From assembly GCA_021613335.1 (NCBI GenBank), contig JAJTWR010000323.1, forward strand, positions 212,501 through 276,500: DNA of 64,000 nucleotides, read 5' to 3'. The translations under genes were made by a program, and so were the position numbers. Positions 12,791-28,483 of the stretch are shown in pieces. The stretch is from Whitmania pigra. Lineage: Eukaryota; Annelida; Clitellata; Hirudinida; Haemopidae. Within the stretch, counting starts at the first letter, position 1; each line of letters starts with the position of its first letter. Under the pieces are notes generated by a model. It searched no databases, was not told where the DNA came from, and was given only the letters and a program-made list of their open reading frames with translations.

Positions 12791-14011
12791 CTCGCAAGTA
12801 GCCATTTCAAGCTCAGCGCAATGTTACATTCATGCGGTCAATAGATCAATAAGTAAGTCTTTTAGCTCGTTTAGCCTTAAATCATCGAATTGGGCGGAAT
12901 GATACATCGGAAGAATTCAACATGGCGCACTATCCGGATAAGTCCGGTCAGAATAATTCTCATTTGGACGCTTCCAACGTGAATAATTCTTGAGAAAGTA
13001 TCGTCTCTCATTAATGAGCTTCTTCTTCGAGAATTCGAGAATTCGGTTAGCACAAAAATAGCCAGCTAACAGCTACAGGCGTTTCGTAAACAAAGACAAG
13101 CAAGCATCCAACAGAACGGACGTGGAGAAACATGGAGGAACATCTGGAACAGATTAGAGATGATGAGCTTCAACGTTGACCTGAAACCCAGAACAAGTCA
13201 TCCGACAACCTGAGGAGGCTGGGTGGAAGGATGGGTGGGCAGACGGATGAGTATTTGGGAGATGGTCATAGATGAGTGATGGATGCATTGATAAATGGAC
13301 TAATGAAAGAATACTTAAATTGAAAGCATAGATTCTCTTGTAAATATTCTCTTACGGACGGCACAAAATGCGCTCAAAATTTTCCAAAAAAACTCTCATT
13401 GCCAATTCTCGTCCAAACTCCTCCCTCCCCTGAAAGAGATAACAGCTGGAGTAAACCGGACCACGGAACAGGCGCCTATCTCGAACATCAGCAACCTGAT
13501 GGAAGGACGGAGGCTGACAGAAACCATTTCCATTTCTGAGAGCCTGCTACTGCTACGTGCTATTAAATATTAAATATATTAAAATTGTGTCCTCATTTTC
13601 GGTGTAAACTCAAACCTTCCGAGTTCAAAACCCATTTTGTGCTGTTTAACTAACCACTGTAGCTAGGTAATTTTCAGGCAAATTATTAAAAATAACGAAC
13701 AACAATAAAACTTCAAATGATTACTATTTTTACACTTTAACAGTCCATCGTCGTCTAATATTGTAAACTAAGATATTTAGAATATATAATAAATTATGTC
13801 ATTGGCTTTATTAAAAATTATAATCTGAATTATCAATTCAGCTGAGCCATTATTTAGACTCATTGCTTATTCATATTTAGGCTTATTGCATATTCATGAG
13901 CTCGACATGGACATGCGCATTAAAGACACACGATCGTCTTTCTCGTGCATCAACTTCCGACGGACAGTTGGAAAATGCATTTTAATCGGAGGAAATGGAG
14001 ACCTAATTGGC

Positions 14012-14062
14012 AATGATGATGATGATGATGATGATGATGGATGATGATGATGATGATGATGA

Positions 14063-14107
<45 letters not shown>

Positions 14108-14133
14108 GTGGTGGTGATGATGATGATGATGTG

Positions 14134-14165
<32 letters not shown>

Positions 14166-14281
14166 AGTATGGAGGCGATGGTGCATCGTAAGGGGCGTCT
14201 CTAAATTATTCATTGGATTTCCTGTTAACTCGATTCTAGAAGAACCTTTTCGACAGCTTTATCGCCGTTACAACAACATCG

Positions 14282-14322
<41 letters not shown>
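14012..14322. repeat. (GAT)n tract followed by (ATC)n tract
   Basis: GAT repeats at 14012-14165 and ATC repeats at 14278-14322, about 110 bp apart. They are complementary in sequence, so transcripts could pair as a long hairpin. Confidence 0.85.
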
Positions 14323-15965
14323 GGCATCGGCATCCATCCAAAACCTCGTATCAACGGACCTATACGAGCTCTAGCCTTCGCAATATTTCCAACTCTGAGA
14401 ATCGAACCACCAGCCTACGATCTCGACTGGCAAGCATCTGTCGTCGAGTGGAGACTCATAAAGCAGCCATCAAAGATCTAATAACACGTCCTTATCAGTC
14501 GATACAAGTCCTTTGTTTATTCCGCTGTGGATTTGTTTCCAATTCCAAGAAAACCGCGTCCCGATAAGACAGGGTCGAGCGACTGATAAGGCCCGGAAAG
14601 AGCGCGGATGTTCAACGCCGCCGAATGTTATTTTAAAAATAAATTTCGTGTAAAAGTGAACTTACTGATGATAATGTATTCATAAAAACATTAAGAAATT
14701 TAATTTGATTAAATAGTTTAATAATAAAGCTAACAATTTAACATATTTAGTTAATTCTTTTTAATATCAAATTATCGTCCTTCCATTGCCATTCCTCGTG
14801 TTTAATCATTTCCTTATCTTTACCTCATCATCGCCACAGAATCTAGGTCACGTCGACCCCATTAAGAGTCCAATCACAGCAGAGTGTGATAGTGCGATGT
14901 TAGCATTAGCATCAGCCCAGCCAGCAGCTGAGCCATCCTAGCTCCTCCTTGAAAGAAGATGTTGATAAGCGATGCTCAAAACACAACCAATAGAAAGTGC
15001 AGAAATTCCGACATCGGAGACGACAAATGGTGCAGTCGGGAAGAAACTCCATTTTCAAAAAAGGAAAACAAAACCCGAGACCCAATGATAAAAATGGACC
15101 AAAGTTCTGGTACTGTTATTTACGTTGTTATCTTCCTACCCTAGGTCCTTCTAAAAATAACCTCATCAGTTGATTGGCTGGCTAGTCCGGCGCTAGAATG
15201 AGGCGCTGTTCTGGCGCCAGGCCTGTTTTATGGCATGCAAGTAGTTTTATGAGATTGTGTCAAGTGGTCCTTTAGATAAAAGTATAATCAGCTCTGCCAT
15301 AGTAAATCAATGGAGTCGCGCATAATAACAGTTCATTTATATAGCGCATAATACTTGTCCATTTACATTGTGGATAATAATAGTTCATTTATGTAGCGCA
15401 TCTTAATATCCAAACGTTTCCTGGAATTTTTCTGAAAAGAAGCAGCGTTGTGGTGCATGCATGCATTCATTCATTCATTCATTCATTCAATCACTCAAGC
15501 ACCTTTCTATTCGTCCGTCATCTGGACATTAGCAACAGATAAATGCATTCGTTCTCACTTCCGCTGAATTGCAATGCACCTGAGACGACCACGTGACTGT
15601 GAGTTGAAATTCAACGCGAACGTAAGCAGAACACAATACCAGTTGTTAATCCGATCGTTACAAGTTCAACAAGATGAGGAGGAAGACAATGATGAGGATG
15701 ATGATGACAGAGGTTATAATGGTTGTCATTGACACTAATTTAATAATTATGATGTTATTCATGCAATAATTTTTATTGTTAATGATAGCTACAGTAGGAG
15801 GCATAAAAGTCAAAAAAACAAACTCATCATAATTGCAAGACTCGAGTCAAAGGTTAAAGGTGAGTGTGAGGTCAAGTTCGGAGTTTAACCAAGAAATATA
15901 AGCAGAGGTACATCCAGGCATAGGACTGGGTATTACAAATCATTTGTTGAAGGCATACATAAGAT

Positions 15966-15966
15966 A

Positions 15967-16048
<82 letters not shown>

Positions 16049-16050
16049 TA
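15966..16050. repeat. (AAT)n microsatellite
   Basis: AAT trinucleotides with a single interruption (ATTAAT) near 16008. Confidence 0.95.
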
Positions 16051-16445
16051 ATACATTTTTAAGGCGCAGTTTAAAAGACATCATTATTTGTGTTACTTTT
16101 GTAATTATAACTTATAAAAAAAAATAAATATACCAATTACAATTCAATGACATATTTTTCAGCCTTTCAGATGAAGGGATGATGACAATGATGCATGCTC
16201 ATTGGCTGCAATCCAGCTACATTTACCAGGGGAGTTGTTTGTTTATTTCACGTCGGATCCTACATTGGTCACGTGATTTGTATTCCTGCTCTTGTGCACT
16301 TGTGAGTGATTGAATGGTAAGAGCATTTAAAGCCATTGCATAAATAATAATAATAATTTTATTATCACTCTGCTTCTCAATCAGTACATTAAATGGCAAA
16401 AAAACAAATATTGACATTTTGATCTAGGATCAATTATTATCATAA

Positions 16446-16449
16446 TATT

Positions 16450-16485
<36 letters not shown>

Positions 16486-16525
16486 TATTATTATTATTAT
16501 TATTATTTTATTATTATTATTATTA

Positions 16526-16580
<55 letters not shown>
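16446..16580. repeat. (ATT)n microsatellite
   Basis: ATT trinucleotides with four two-base slips (ATATT or TTTTATT). Confidence 0.95.
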
Positions 16581-16582
<2 letters not shown>

Positions 16583-17715
16583 GCCCTGCAGCTAATCCAT
16601 TGGAAGATGGTTGTTATTGGACCAATGAAACAGTTACTTTTTCCCAGTGGATTCCCAGGTGTCATGCCATGGAAGGTAAAAAATCGATGAGGACGACATT
16701 GAGGAGGAAAAATGATGAAGACAACGACGTTAGTAATGGTGATAATGTCAAAATTAACAGCACGAAGTAACATCACGTGACACACTTTCATAGAAAACAC
16801 TGACCTCAATAACGATAAACAAGACTTTGTGCAAATATTTATTCACCATCGTTACATAACATTGCATTCCCTGCAACTTCTGCAAGCTTGGAATAAATAT
16901 TCGTGTTTAGAATTGTCTTAAACTACCCATAATTATCTTTCCATCCTTTCACCAATGTCCACTTTCATCATGCAGCTCATTTAGCCCATCTTCAAAGGAT
17001 GAAACCTAATTACAGCTTGATAGCACATGGAATGCATCATCAATGGGCCTGGCACCCCCTCCATCATCCAAGTGGTTTGTTCCAGCTGACAACAGAATAG
17101 CAGAATCCATCTCTTGTAAGTGGGGGGTTCGCCTTTAGCGGTCATTGGCATTCTACTGTTTCTCGTGTGTTTTTTAAAGTTTCATAAAATTGGAAACTTA
17201 TAATTACCCATCCACCATTCCCTCATGCCAGTGGATATGTAAATCAACCACCGATTGAACGCTCGGTTGATTGATTGATTGCAGAACAAAAACTCGAATG
17301 ATTTTCTGCAATCTCAGAATGTCGACCACCACGATGTTCTCATTTGCAGGACAAAAGATGGCACAGGTGAGTGTCAGTTGAATGCGATTGTTCTCCTTAA
17401 CGTGAGGGTCGTGAATATCAGGTAAGAACTACATGAGACATCAAGAGGGTAAGCATTCAGGTGGAGAATGAATTCGTGGGTAAATGGAGCAGGTTGGATG
17501 GACTGAATGAACGGGTGGACTTTTTAAGAAGAAGTTCTTTTGTACTCTTTAGATACCTCTATTGCTTACTCATACCTCTTTTGTAGACTCATGCCCCGTG
17601 CATACATGCTACACCTGTACTGTATATTCTCTGCATGATTTCGGGATAAGGCTTTGTTATTTAGATTTACATCAATGGCCAAAGTTGCCTCATTATTCTT
17701 TTGATTATCGATTAT

Positions 17716-18030
17716 TATTATTATTATTATTATGACTAACCATATAGTAATATAATAACAGTAATAATTATTACAATAATAAATATTAATATAATAATAA
17801 TAAGTAATAATTATAACAATAATAAATATTAATATAAAAGTAATAAGTAATAATTATTACAATAACAAATATTAATATAATAATAATAAGTAATAATTAT
17901 TACAATAATAAATATTAATATAATAATAATTATTACAATAATAAATATTAATATAATAATAATTATTACAATAATAACATTAATTTATTTATTGTAATAA
18001 TAATTAATATATTTATTAATAATAATAATG
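17716..18030. repeat. AT-only minisatellite-like array
   Basis: Repeated blocks of TAATAATTATTACAATAATA followed by AATATTAATAT, five to six imperfect copies, flanked by (TTA)n and (AAT)n. Confidence 0.8.
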
Positions 18031-18415
18031 ATATTACAATTATTGTTGTTGTCATTCGATTCACCAGCATCAAAAGCATGATTGGATAGCCGAAAATATG
18101 CATGATTTATAAATAGCATTGAAAAGGTTCCATCCATAAATAAAGAACAAAACCCTCTGGAAATAATAGCAGCCAATCATTAAGCAAGATTCATTTGTTT
18201 TCGTGGGAGGGAAACAAAAGACCTCAGCTATTTATAGCAACCAATGGTTCTTTGACAAGCGGTATATATTTAATAAATAAAATTCTTTTTAAAATATCTT
18301 CGCTCACATTAAAAATAATTTTTATTTTTTAATTAAACGGTAATTATTAAATCGATTTTCCTAATGCTTGTTGTAAACATGTTGTTTACAATGGACATCG
18401 TAAATAAAAACATCC

Positions 18416-18640
<225 letters not shown>

Positions 18641-21600
18641 TAATCAACCAAAGCGATTGACTCGCACAAACATCACCACTGGCCCCGACATCGAAAGAAA
18701 GAAAATCTGGTTCAAGGACGAACCAAGAACCGAGCACTCATTTTTTTATCTTTCTATCTTTCTCTTTCGTTTTCTGCCGACCTATAGGAAAGAATTAGGA
18801 AAGTAGGGCATCGAAAGTAGGTCACCTCCGCTTCGTAGAGATGAGGAATTGTTTACGTTCGTCGACTACGACAAGGCCGGCAGAGTAAGCCGTGGTTCTG
18901 CAAGGCTCGCACGAGAGAGTAAAAAACAGGGCCGATTTGGAACGAAACCGATGTTAAGAGCGCTTAAGTTGGCGCTGTATGAATGGGCAAATGAGTCATT
19001 GAGAGAACCCTCACATGTCTTCATATGACTTGTGTAATCAATTCAATGTTTGACTTTGTCATGGCAACAATCCACAACAATTCAGATATTAATGGATATT
19101 ATTTCATAATTTCCAATGTCAATTAATATAATAATTTATTTCCCAACTTCCTCCAAGATACTCGTCTCGTATTCCTGCTTTTGATGCCTCCCCGAAGAAG
19201 GAGACGCGAGAATCGTTGGACTTCTCGAAAGCTTCCTCTTAATCTCCTGAAATCCTTGGCAGTTTGCACCAACTGAGGTTTTAATCTGAAGATTTTTGAA
19301 GCCACTTTTGGTAGAAATCCAGAGGAATGACTAAGTTGCTGATAATTGTATCTTTTATATTATATATTTAATTATATTTATATATTTAATTATATTTATA
19401 TTTAATTATATACCACACTTCACTGTCACAAGGCCTCTTGCTGTTGCTGTTATTTCACACATTTTCAATCACAAAATTAAGTAACGGTTAATTAAGTGGC
19501 TTCTGTTTGACATATTATGAGAATTATCATTTTAGGAAGCACCGAAATTATGATAGTATCTCAGTTAATTATAATGTTGACATTTTGAAGTTTCAAAAGA
19601 GCCGATTCTGATTATAAGAAAATTTCAGCGGGGAAGGCTGTCTCGAGGTAAATAAAGGTTTAAAATGAATTTACGCTTTGAAATCTTTAATTATTTAAAG
19701 GATGATTATACGATATTGAAATATTTTAAATGTGTAAAAGTTTATGAAATCTTAAAGAGAAGAACAAGTTTATAAACAAGAATTTGAACCACAGGAAACC
19801 CTGCAACTTGTCAAAAAAATAACTGGGTTTCAGACTTTTGTTTACAAACATTCATCACTTTTGCCACAGAAATTTAAAAGATCTTCCCCAAACTGGAAGA
19901 AATTGAAGAATTGTTTTCAAAGAATTCGAGAAGAGGTGAACATCCACAGATGACAATTTCAGATTTCTTCTAAAGAAGGACTGATGTTCTAAGGATTGAA
20001 GTGGATTGATGACGAACAATTATTTTAAATAATATTCGACATTTTAAAAATGTCAGATTATCATTACAGTACAGTACCAATTCTTGCTCGAGCCACAGAG
20101 CAAACAGCAGGAGTGATTAATGAAGATGAAAACCAATGAATGAATGAATGAATGCAACCGGTCACATATCCTCAATGACGATCGAACAAAAGCTTCATTG
20201 AAAAGGCTTAAGATTGGGATTCTGTCAGGTGAGCTGACATGGTGCAGGTGAAACAAAAGCAAGCAATAATTCTTAACAGGATCGATTACAACCATTTACT
20301 CGCATTCCGTGAGCTCGGCGTGAAAAGGTCAAAGGCTACGGGAAAAAAAACTCATAACTTATTGAAAAACTAATCCCGGCAAAGACGGTGTAGAAAATGT
20401 TAGACCGCAATCTTCATATCCCAATCCAGAAGAATCCAAACAAGTCCAGATGAGAGGATTTCATTAAAATCCTGGGAAAGTCTCCTTGGCAATAAAGGAC
20501 CCAAGTACATGTCAACAAAGTCTTGGCAATCATTGTCAGAACAAATGAAGAGACAACGGAGGTGATCCATTGATCCATCCAACCACTAGGAGAAGTATGA
20601 ACGAATGAAACCAATGTTATTAAAAGTTCACAGTTCAATATAATTAGGCAAATGGGTAAAGCTTATTATGGAGATTACTGAACCTCTTGGAATTTATGAG
20701 AAAAAAACTGAAATATTCATTCAACCCCAACAAATCAGCTGTGAACAAATTCATGAAAAAAATAAATGATTGTTTGCATCAAAATTAATATTGTATTTTC
20801 CATGTTTTAAGAGCTGCCAAATCGGTGAAGGAGCAAATTACTAGAATGTTTCAGCAACAAAAATGCATCCTCACAAATGAACAATAACTTAGTAAATATG
20901 AGCCTAATAACAATAAATAAGTTGGTATACATGAGCCTAATAATAATAATAATAATAAATAATAGCCTAAAACAAAATTCAAATGAGTGTTTGCTAAAAA
21001 GTAACTTTCCAATGGAATTCAAGCCAGCACTTCAGAAATTTTGGAGGTTGGAAAGTTTAAAAAAAAAAAATAGTTCATCTATTCAATTGTTCATTTTAAG
21101 TCATTTATTTCAAAGACCAACATTTCCTTAGAAATCTTCAATCTATTTTAATATTCTTCAACAACCACACAACCTCCCAATAACCACAGTATAACCACCA
21201 AGAATGGTTATTCCAAAGTGCCTCGGGCATCAATAAACAAGTCGTATTTCGACATCAGAGAGCGATTTTAGAGAAAATGCGGAATTATTGTACAATTAAA
21301 ACATTTTCTTCGCCTTTAAATGTTATTATTTTCACGTTTTAACTGCAAATATCAACGAAATGTCGACAAAACATCAGCCTACCTGGCTTTGTCCGCTATA
21401 TTCTCCGAATCTTTTGACAAAGAAGTGCCCAACCCGAGTTATTCGCCTCTTGTTTTGACAACAATGGAGGATGTTTTCTCGTTGCAGGAGCTTTGATGGT
21501 CGTATTCGTTGCACTATTCTACGTCAAATTATTTTTCTTTCTTTGGGAAAATCGTTAAAATTTCTGTCGAGTAATTTTTGTCCAAGCTACGGCCTCGAAC

Positions 21601-22739
21601 GACTTGCCAGTGAATTGAATTTGGCGGGATGATTTGCTCGGTCGTGATGGCTTTCTGTTTCGGCGATGAAAGTTTGTTTAAATATTTTGTTTGTTTTTAT
21701 CAAGTTTTCAGGAAATATTCGCTTCTTAACTAATTGGTTTCATCTTAAATCCACAACACTCAATTCGTCAACCCAGTAACAACATCCTTTTAGAATAGCC
21801 TCACCACTGCCAACAATAATACGTAATGTTTGCATATCCAGTTGATTGACTTGTTATTATTGTTGTTGTATGTTTTCGTCATAACCCAGAAAAACTACTA
21901 CTACTACTACTAATACCACAAAAACCTCTAAGGCAACTACTATATCCCCTCGCTACTAAGGCTAATATGGATCCTAGCGGAGACTGTACACTATACCATA
22001 CCACACCAGATCCGTGCAACTATCACAACTACACATAAAAGATCTGCCTTGGCCAAGGCTGTGTGCACTAGGCAGTGTGTATTTTAGACGTGCACACGAG
22101 ACCAGTGTAGGCCATGATAAATCAATTAATGGATGGGACGGAGTATCCACGTGGTAACTTGAGACCTAAAAATTAAAAAAAATAAATATATTTGCACCCG
22201 TTCATCGAAGTAACCACGCCAAACGCGTTGTGTTTTTTAAGCGCTTGTGATTTTGAAATTATCGCTTGTTATTAATATCTTTTGTTGATATGTTCGCTTC
22301 TTACGTTTATAATGATATATGGTTTTTTTTTTAATAATTATTTGTTTAAAAGTTTAAAATATCAAATCATTTCCATGCGCTACATTTTGCCAAAATTAAA
22401 CTTTTACAATTCAAATAAAAACAGATAATTTTAATTGGAGTTGCTGATTGGTCGGCATCGAGCGAATTAGAAGTCATTCTATTTTTGAACGTCAATGACG
22501 TCATTCAACGGCTGACGAGGTTCGAACGTGTTGATCACGTGATCACGGGTCGTCGTCATTTGATGATTTGGCGCTAAAAAAAAAATTAATTTGAGAGTGC
22601 AGCATCCATGTTTATGTGGGTAATTTGGAGTTCATTGATCGTTGGATGGGTGTGTGGATGGATGGAAGAAATCATGTGCTTTGTATGTGGAAGATCACTC
22701 CATGCCTCGGATGAAAGTTTCACTGCCACGATGGTGTCG

Positions 22740-22970
22740 ATGATGATGATGATAACGGTGGAAATGATGATGATGATGATGATGGTGGTGGTGATGATGA
22801 CGATGATGATACGTAGGAGGAAGAGAAATGATGACGATGTGGGTGGTCATTCGAAACCATCTTAGGATGCCTGACTCACGATATGGATAAACAAACGCTG
22901 GATGTAACCGGAGATTCATTGGTGATGCTGGAAAAGATGGATGGATGGATGGATGGATGGGTGGGTGGGT
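22740..22970. repeat. GAT, GGT and GGAT simple repeats
   Basis: GAT/GGT repeats at 22740-22815 and (GGAT)n/(GGGT)n at 22938-22970. Confidence 0.85.
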
Positions 22971-23300
22971 TGGTGGATAGAAATTTGGGTGATGATGATA
23001 ATGATGAGGAACAGTTGCTGTTGTTTGGCTTCCGAGTGAAACACCTGCTATTTGATTTGATTGAAGCTACAAAACTGTTTTAGATTTCAATATTTGTTTA
23101 ATAATTTTAAATATCTTGTTTATATTGTTATTATTTGTCACAATTATAAATATATTTTATATAATACATATTTATAATTATAAATAAATTTTAGTTCTAC
23201 CAGATGCAATCGCAATGGTGGCTATTCCGTCACTTTCTATTTCCTAATGGAAATTACTTCTGGAAAGAAGAGATCTCACTAAAATCTGACATCATCCTTT

Positions 23301-23384
23301 ATTCATTCATTCATTCATTCATTCATCTATCCATTCATTCATTCATTCATCTATCCATTTCCTCGTTGATTCATCCATCCATCC
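23301..23384. repeat. (ATTC)n and (ATCC)n tetranucleotide repeats
   Basis: CATTCATT units with CTATC interruptions, then CATCCATC. Confidence 0.85.
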
Positions 23385-23732
23385 AGTGTAAACTTATGAG
23401 CATTAAGAAATTTCATCCACTGGTCATTTGATTGATAAGAAAAGTTGGCGCTGATTGATTGAAAGGTTTTGAATGTCCAATCACAATCAGTGCATTGAAA
23501 TTGAAAACCGATTCATAAATGCGAATTGGCCATTTTAAGCTCATTTATCTCATTGGTCAATTCAAAAGCAGGTTCGGTGGTTGAACATTTTGATTGGTTG
23601 ATTGTGATTGATTTCTGTTGTTTGAGTAGGAGACTCGTGTGCAATCATCACTGATGATGATTATTAGTTCGCAATTAAAATTGTTATTTTAATAATTATT
23701 ATAAACATTGTTAACCTATGCTGGTTGGAATA

Positions 23733-23776
23733 ATCATCATCATCATCATCATCGTCGTCGTCGTCATCATCATCAT

Positions 23777-23850
<74 letters not shown>

Positions 23851-24082
23851 GGACCACCATATCATGATCATCATCATTCTCAGATTATCTTCCTGTCTTT
23901 TTTATCAGATCAATCACATTGCATGCACAGCATAGATAGGAGGAATCTCCTGCCATCATTATAGTCACGATGTTGTTATTGATGGTGATGATGATGATGA
24001 TGATGATGATGACGACGACGACGACGACGATGATGATGATGATGATGATGATGATGGTGGTGGTGATGATGATGACGATGAA

Positions 24083-24114
<32 letters not shown>

Positions 24115-24118
24115 CTAC
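23733..24118. repeat. (ATC)n tract and inverted (GAT)n/(GAC)n tract
   Basis: ATC/GTC/ACC units at 23733-23850 and GAT/GAC/GGT units at 23977-24118. The two are roughly complementary and about 125 bp apart. Confidence 0.85.
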
Positions 24119-24239
24119 GAGGTTTGGAAACTTTACGGCAGGATAGGGCTGGGTAGCGTGACACTAGCTATAAAGAATTCTTACTCAATAGACTGGGGCG
24201 AATGATTCTGTGATTGAGTGGGGGTGGGGTTGATAGTTG

Positions 24240-24375
24240 AGCGATTGAATGAATGAATGGGTGAATGAATGAATGGTTGAATGAATGAATGGGTGAATGA
24301 ATGAATGAGTGAATGGATGAATGGGTGAATGAATGAATGGGTGAATGAATGAATGAGTGAATGGGAGGATGACTG
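24240..24375. repeat. (GAATGAATGGGT)-type tetranucleotide repeat
   Basis: Imperfect GAAT/GGGT/GGTT tetranucleotides that keep a 4-bp period for about 135 bp. Confidence 0.85.
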
Positions 24376-24478
24376 AGTGAGTGAAGGATAAGTTGTATGG
24401 ATGAACATTTATTAAAAGGAAAAGCAAGAACCTCTATGGATTGAGAACTTATGGAGAATATTAAGGCTGAAATCTGCA

Positions 24479-24830
<352 letters not shown>

Positions 24831-26717
24831 TTACGATAAAGTTGGAGCCTGCAATAATGATGATGACGACGATAACGAAGACGATGGTAACTATTCACTC
24901 AAACTTGGTTGAGAATTACGTAATTTGAAGTATGTTTATTATTAATATATTAGTAATTATTTATATTTATTAATTATTAGTTGCATTGATTGTTATTAAT
25001 TATTATTAATATTTACTAGATAGCTACATTAATTTTTTAAATATTTTTATTTATTCATTAACATTTATATTTATTAATTATTAATATTTTATGTATGTAT
25101 TATTATTACAATTTATTGCTATTGATATTGTTGTTGTTGCTTTTTTACCACTTCCAGCTTTCAGCCACAATAAACAAAAAATTATTATTAATTATTATTA
25201 CTATTAATATTGTTAAGTAATTAATGCATGGACGGGTGAATGAATAAATTAGTGAATTAAAGCAACGACGAAATTTAATGAAGTCATTCGAGTGCATTAA
25301 CAGAACCAACCCTTGAATCTCATTGGTCACTCACCTGCCTGATCATCGTTCCTGATTTATTATACCTGTTAATGCGTTGCTTACTTCTTGCTACCACATG
25401 TTGACCTAATTAAGATCAACCTCATTGGTCAGCCGATATATGTCGCTCACCCATTTCTGTCTTTAACCAATAGGATGCAACATTTATGGAGCACCGGCAG
25501 CAAACAAACCTTCATATGAATAATAAATAACGAGTAATTAATTAATAATAATTATAGATACGGCTGTAATTATTCAAGATTATTATTTATAAAACTACTA
25601 AATACAAAATTAATTAGTACGTCCTCGTATATCCCGATCACCCATCCATTCTCAGGATTCAAATTATATTTAATTAATAATATAAAATAATAATAATAAT
25701 AATAATTTAAAGTATAAAATTTAATTTGTTTAAGAAAATCAATTTTTTATTTGTTTCATTCGATTTTAAGATATTTTATTTAATAACATTTTTTAAAATA
25801 AATTAATAGGTATTGTTTATTAATCATTAAATTAAATAACAATTTAAAACATTTTAGATTTTGAATTTTACAATATAAATATTTAATTCCATAGGTGGCA
25901 GTGCAAACAGCCAATGTTCGTGAAATTAAACTTGCATCCCGAATGTTCTGTTCCAGGGATTCGTCATTCGAATCCTGCCTTAGACTCGATTTATGTTGAA
26001 GTTTAAAGTACCACAGGAATTTACTGTACATTATCACTTAACGTGGTCAACATAATATTCCTTAACATGGATAACATAATATTACTTAACATGGTCAACA
26101 TAATATAACTTAATGACCATAAAGTCAATTAAAACAATAATTATTGGAAAGGAACTGCAGAGAATTATAACCTTATCATGGCTTACCATGATACCATTGC
26201 AGGCAATTATAATCTCTTCATACCTGGCCACCTGGAAACAAAAGGTGATGTAAAACCCTCAAGAATTTAATGTTTCAGACTAGAATCTTAAGCTTAACAA
26301 ATAGGAATGCCTTTTTGTTGACTTTTCAATGACCTCTTACTGAATGTTCAAGGTCGAATTGGTGCATCCACTAATGCTTCTCCATAATGAGAGGCTTAAT
26401 AACGTTGGCAATTTCGGTAATTATAATAATCATTAATATTATAATTATCGTCATCACCATAGCGATGGTGGTTGTCATAATCATAATGATGGTTATTATT
26501 ATCATCATAATTACTGTGCATGTATTCGTCTCCGTATGTCTTGGTGATCCTGTTTGGACTTGTTTCACGGAATCGCATCTGACGTTTTAAAGTGTTGACA
26601 AGTCATAAAATTAATATTTCTTAATTAATTATTTATTTATAATAAATCGATAAAAATTCTTGTTATAATGTACATCGACATGATGGGTATAGAAGATGTC
26701 CATTTATTTAAATAACT

Positions 26718-26932
26718 ACTCACTCACTCACTCACTCACTCACTCACTCACTCACTCACTCACTCACTCACTCACTCACTCACTCACTCACTCACTCACT
26801 CACTCACTCACTCACTCACTCACTCACTCACTCACTCACTCACTCACTCACTCACTCACTCACTCACTCACTCACTCACTCACTCACTCACTCACTCTCA
26901 CTCACTCACTCACTCACTCACTCCTTCACTCA
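26718..26932. repeat. (CACT)n tetranucleotide microsatellite
   Basis: About 53 nearly perfect CACT copies, with one TCT slip near 26894-26900. The open frame reading LTHS is a shadow. Confidence 0.97.
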
Positions 26933-27660
26933 CAACAACCCTCGTGACTTCGTTCACGTCAGCTCTGAGTTTCCAGCTTGCTTCCATTTCGATCGATATA
27001 AATGCGCACTGGCTCAAATGACGACGACGACGACGACGATGACAACAACAACAACAACAACGGCACGATTTTCACAACCCCTTCAACAACGCCGCCGGCC
27101 TTTGCCGTCATCAGTTCAACATCATAATCATGACCATCGTCATCGTCAGCATCATCATCGTCGTCGTCTCTTGAATGCAGCATCGTGCAATGCTTGACGG
27201 AAGAGATTGGAAAAACAGCGATGAAAATATTTTTCCACTTTTGTGCCTCAAAACAACCACTACTTCCGGGTCGATTGGTCACGTTACCCGTTTCTGACGT
27301 CATGCAAACTCATGATGACGATGATGATGACGTCAACGATGATGAGGATGATGGTGATGATAGTGGCTATGATGGTGACGATTTAATGGTGGCGTGGATG
27401 GAAAGACAAGACATAATATCTATACAATTAACATAATTTCTCTGGCATCCTATTCAGAATGTTATCATCGTCGTTAGTATTGCAAACAATTACATTAATC
27501 AGCATCGTCATCATCATCTCTTCTAATGAGAGGTTTAGAAGCAAAGATTAACATCTACCGGAATTCTAGCCACGACAAATATGAACATTCCGACAGTCAC
27601 ACGAACAAATATTGATCAGTGTCTTTTAGTCAACCATGACGTTGATGAACCATGAAAACA

Positions 27661-27686
27661 ATAATAATGATGATGATGATGACGAC

Positions 27687-27721
<35 letters not shown>

Positions 27722-27722
27722 C
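27661..27722. repeat. (GAT)n microsatellite
   Basis: GAT trinucleotides with one GACGAC block. Confidence 0.9.
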
Positions 27723-27851
27723 TACAACGATGACAGCCAGGTGATGTCGTTCGGAAGCTCGAGTGACGTCATGAAAAATGGAATAGATCGCCGGGACTTC
27801 CGCATTTTCTGCTGAAAATTTCCGAGGAAACAAACACGTAATACTGGCTAT

Positions 27852-28483
27852 GGATGGATGGATAGATGGATGGATGGATGGATGGATGGATGGATGGATG
27901 GATGGATGGATGGATGGATGGATGGATGATGGATGGATGGATGGATGGATGGATGGATGGATGATGGATGGATGGATGGATGGATGGATGGATGGATGGA
28001 TGGATGGATGGATGGATGGATGGATGGATGGATGGATGGATGATGGATGGATGGATGATGGATGGATGGATGGATGGATGGATGGATGATGGATGGATGG
28101 ATGGATGGATGGATGGATGATGGATGGATGGATGGATGGATGGATGGATGGATGGATGGATGGATGGATGGATGGATGGATGGATGGATGGATGGATGGA
28201 TGGATGGATGGATGGATGGATGGATGGATGGATGGATGGATGATGGATGGATGGATGGATGGATGGATGGATGGATGGATGGATGGATGGATGGATGGAT
28301 GGATGGATGGATGGATGGATGGATGGATGGATGGATGGATGGATGGATGGATGGATGGATGGATGGATGGATGGATGGATGGATGGATGGATGGATGGAT
28401 GGATGGATGGATGGATGGATGGATGGATGGATGGATGGATGGATGGATGGATGGATGGATGGATGGATGGATGGATGGATGGA
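27852..28483. repeat. (GGAT)n tetranucleotide array, about 630 bp
   Basis: About 155 GGAT copies. Single-unit losses (GATGATGG) occur near 27926, 27961, 28041, 28053, 28087, 28118 and 28241; the last 240 bp are pure. Frames reading HPSI or GWMD are shadows. Confidence 0.97.

Noticed and set aside
26696..26947. Leu-Thr-His-Ser repeat frame
   Set aside because: Reading of (CACT)n.
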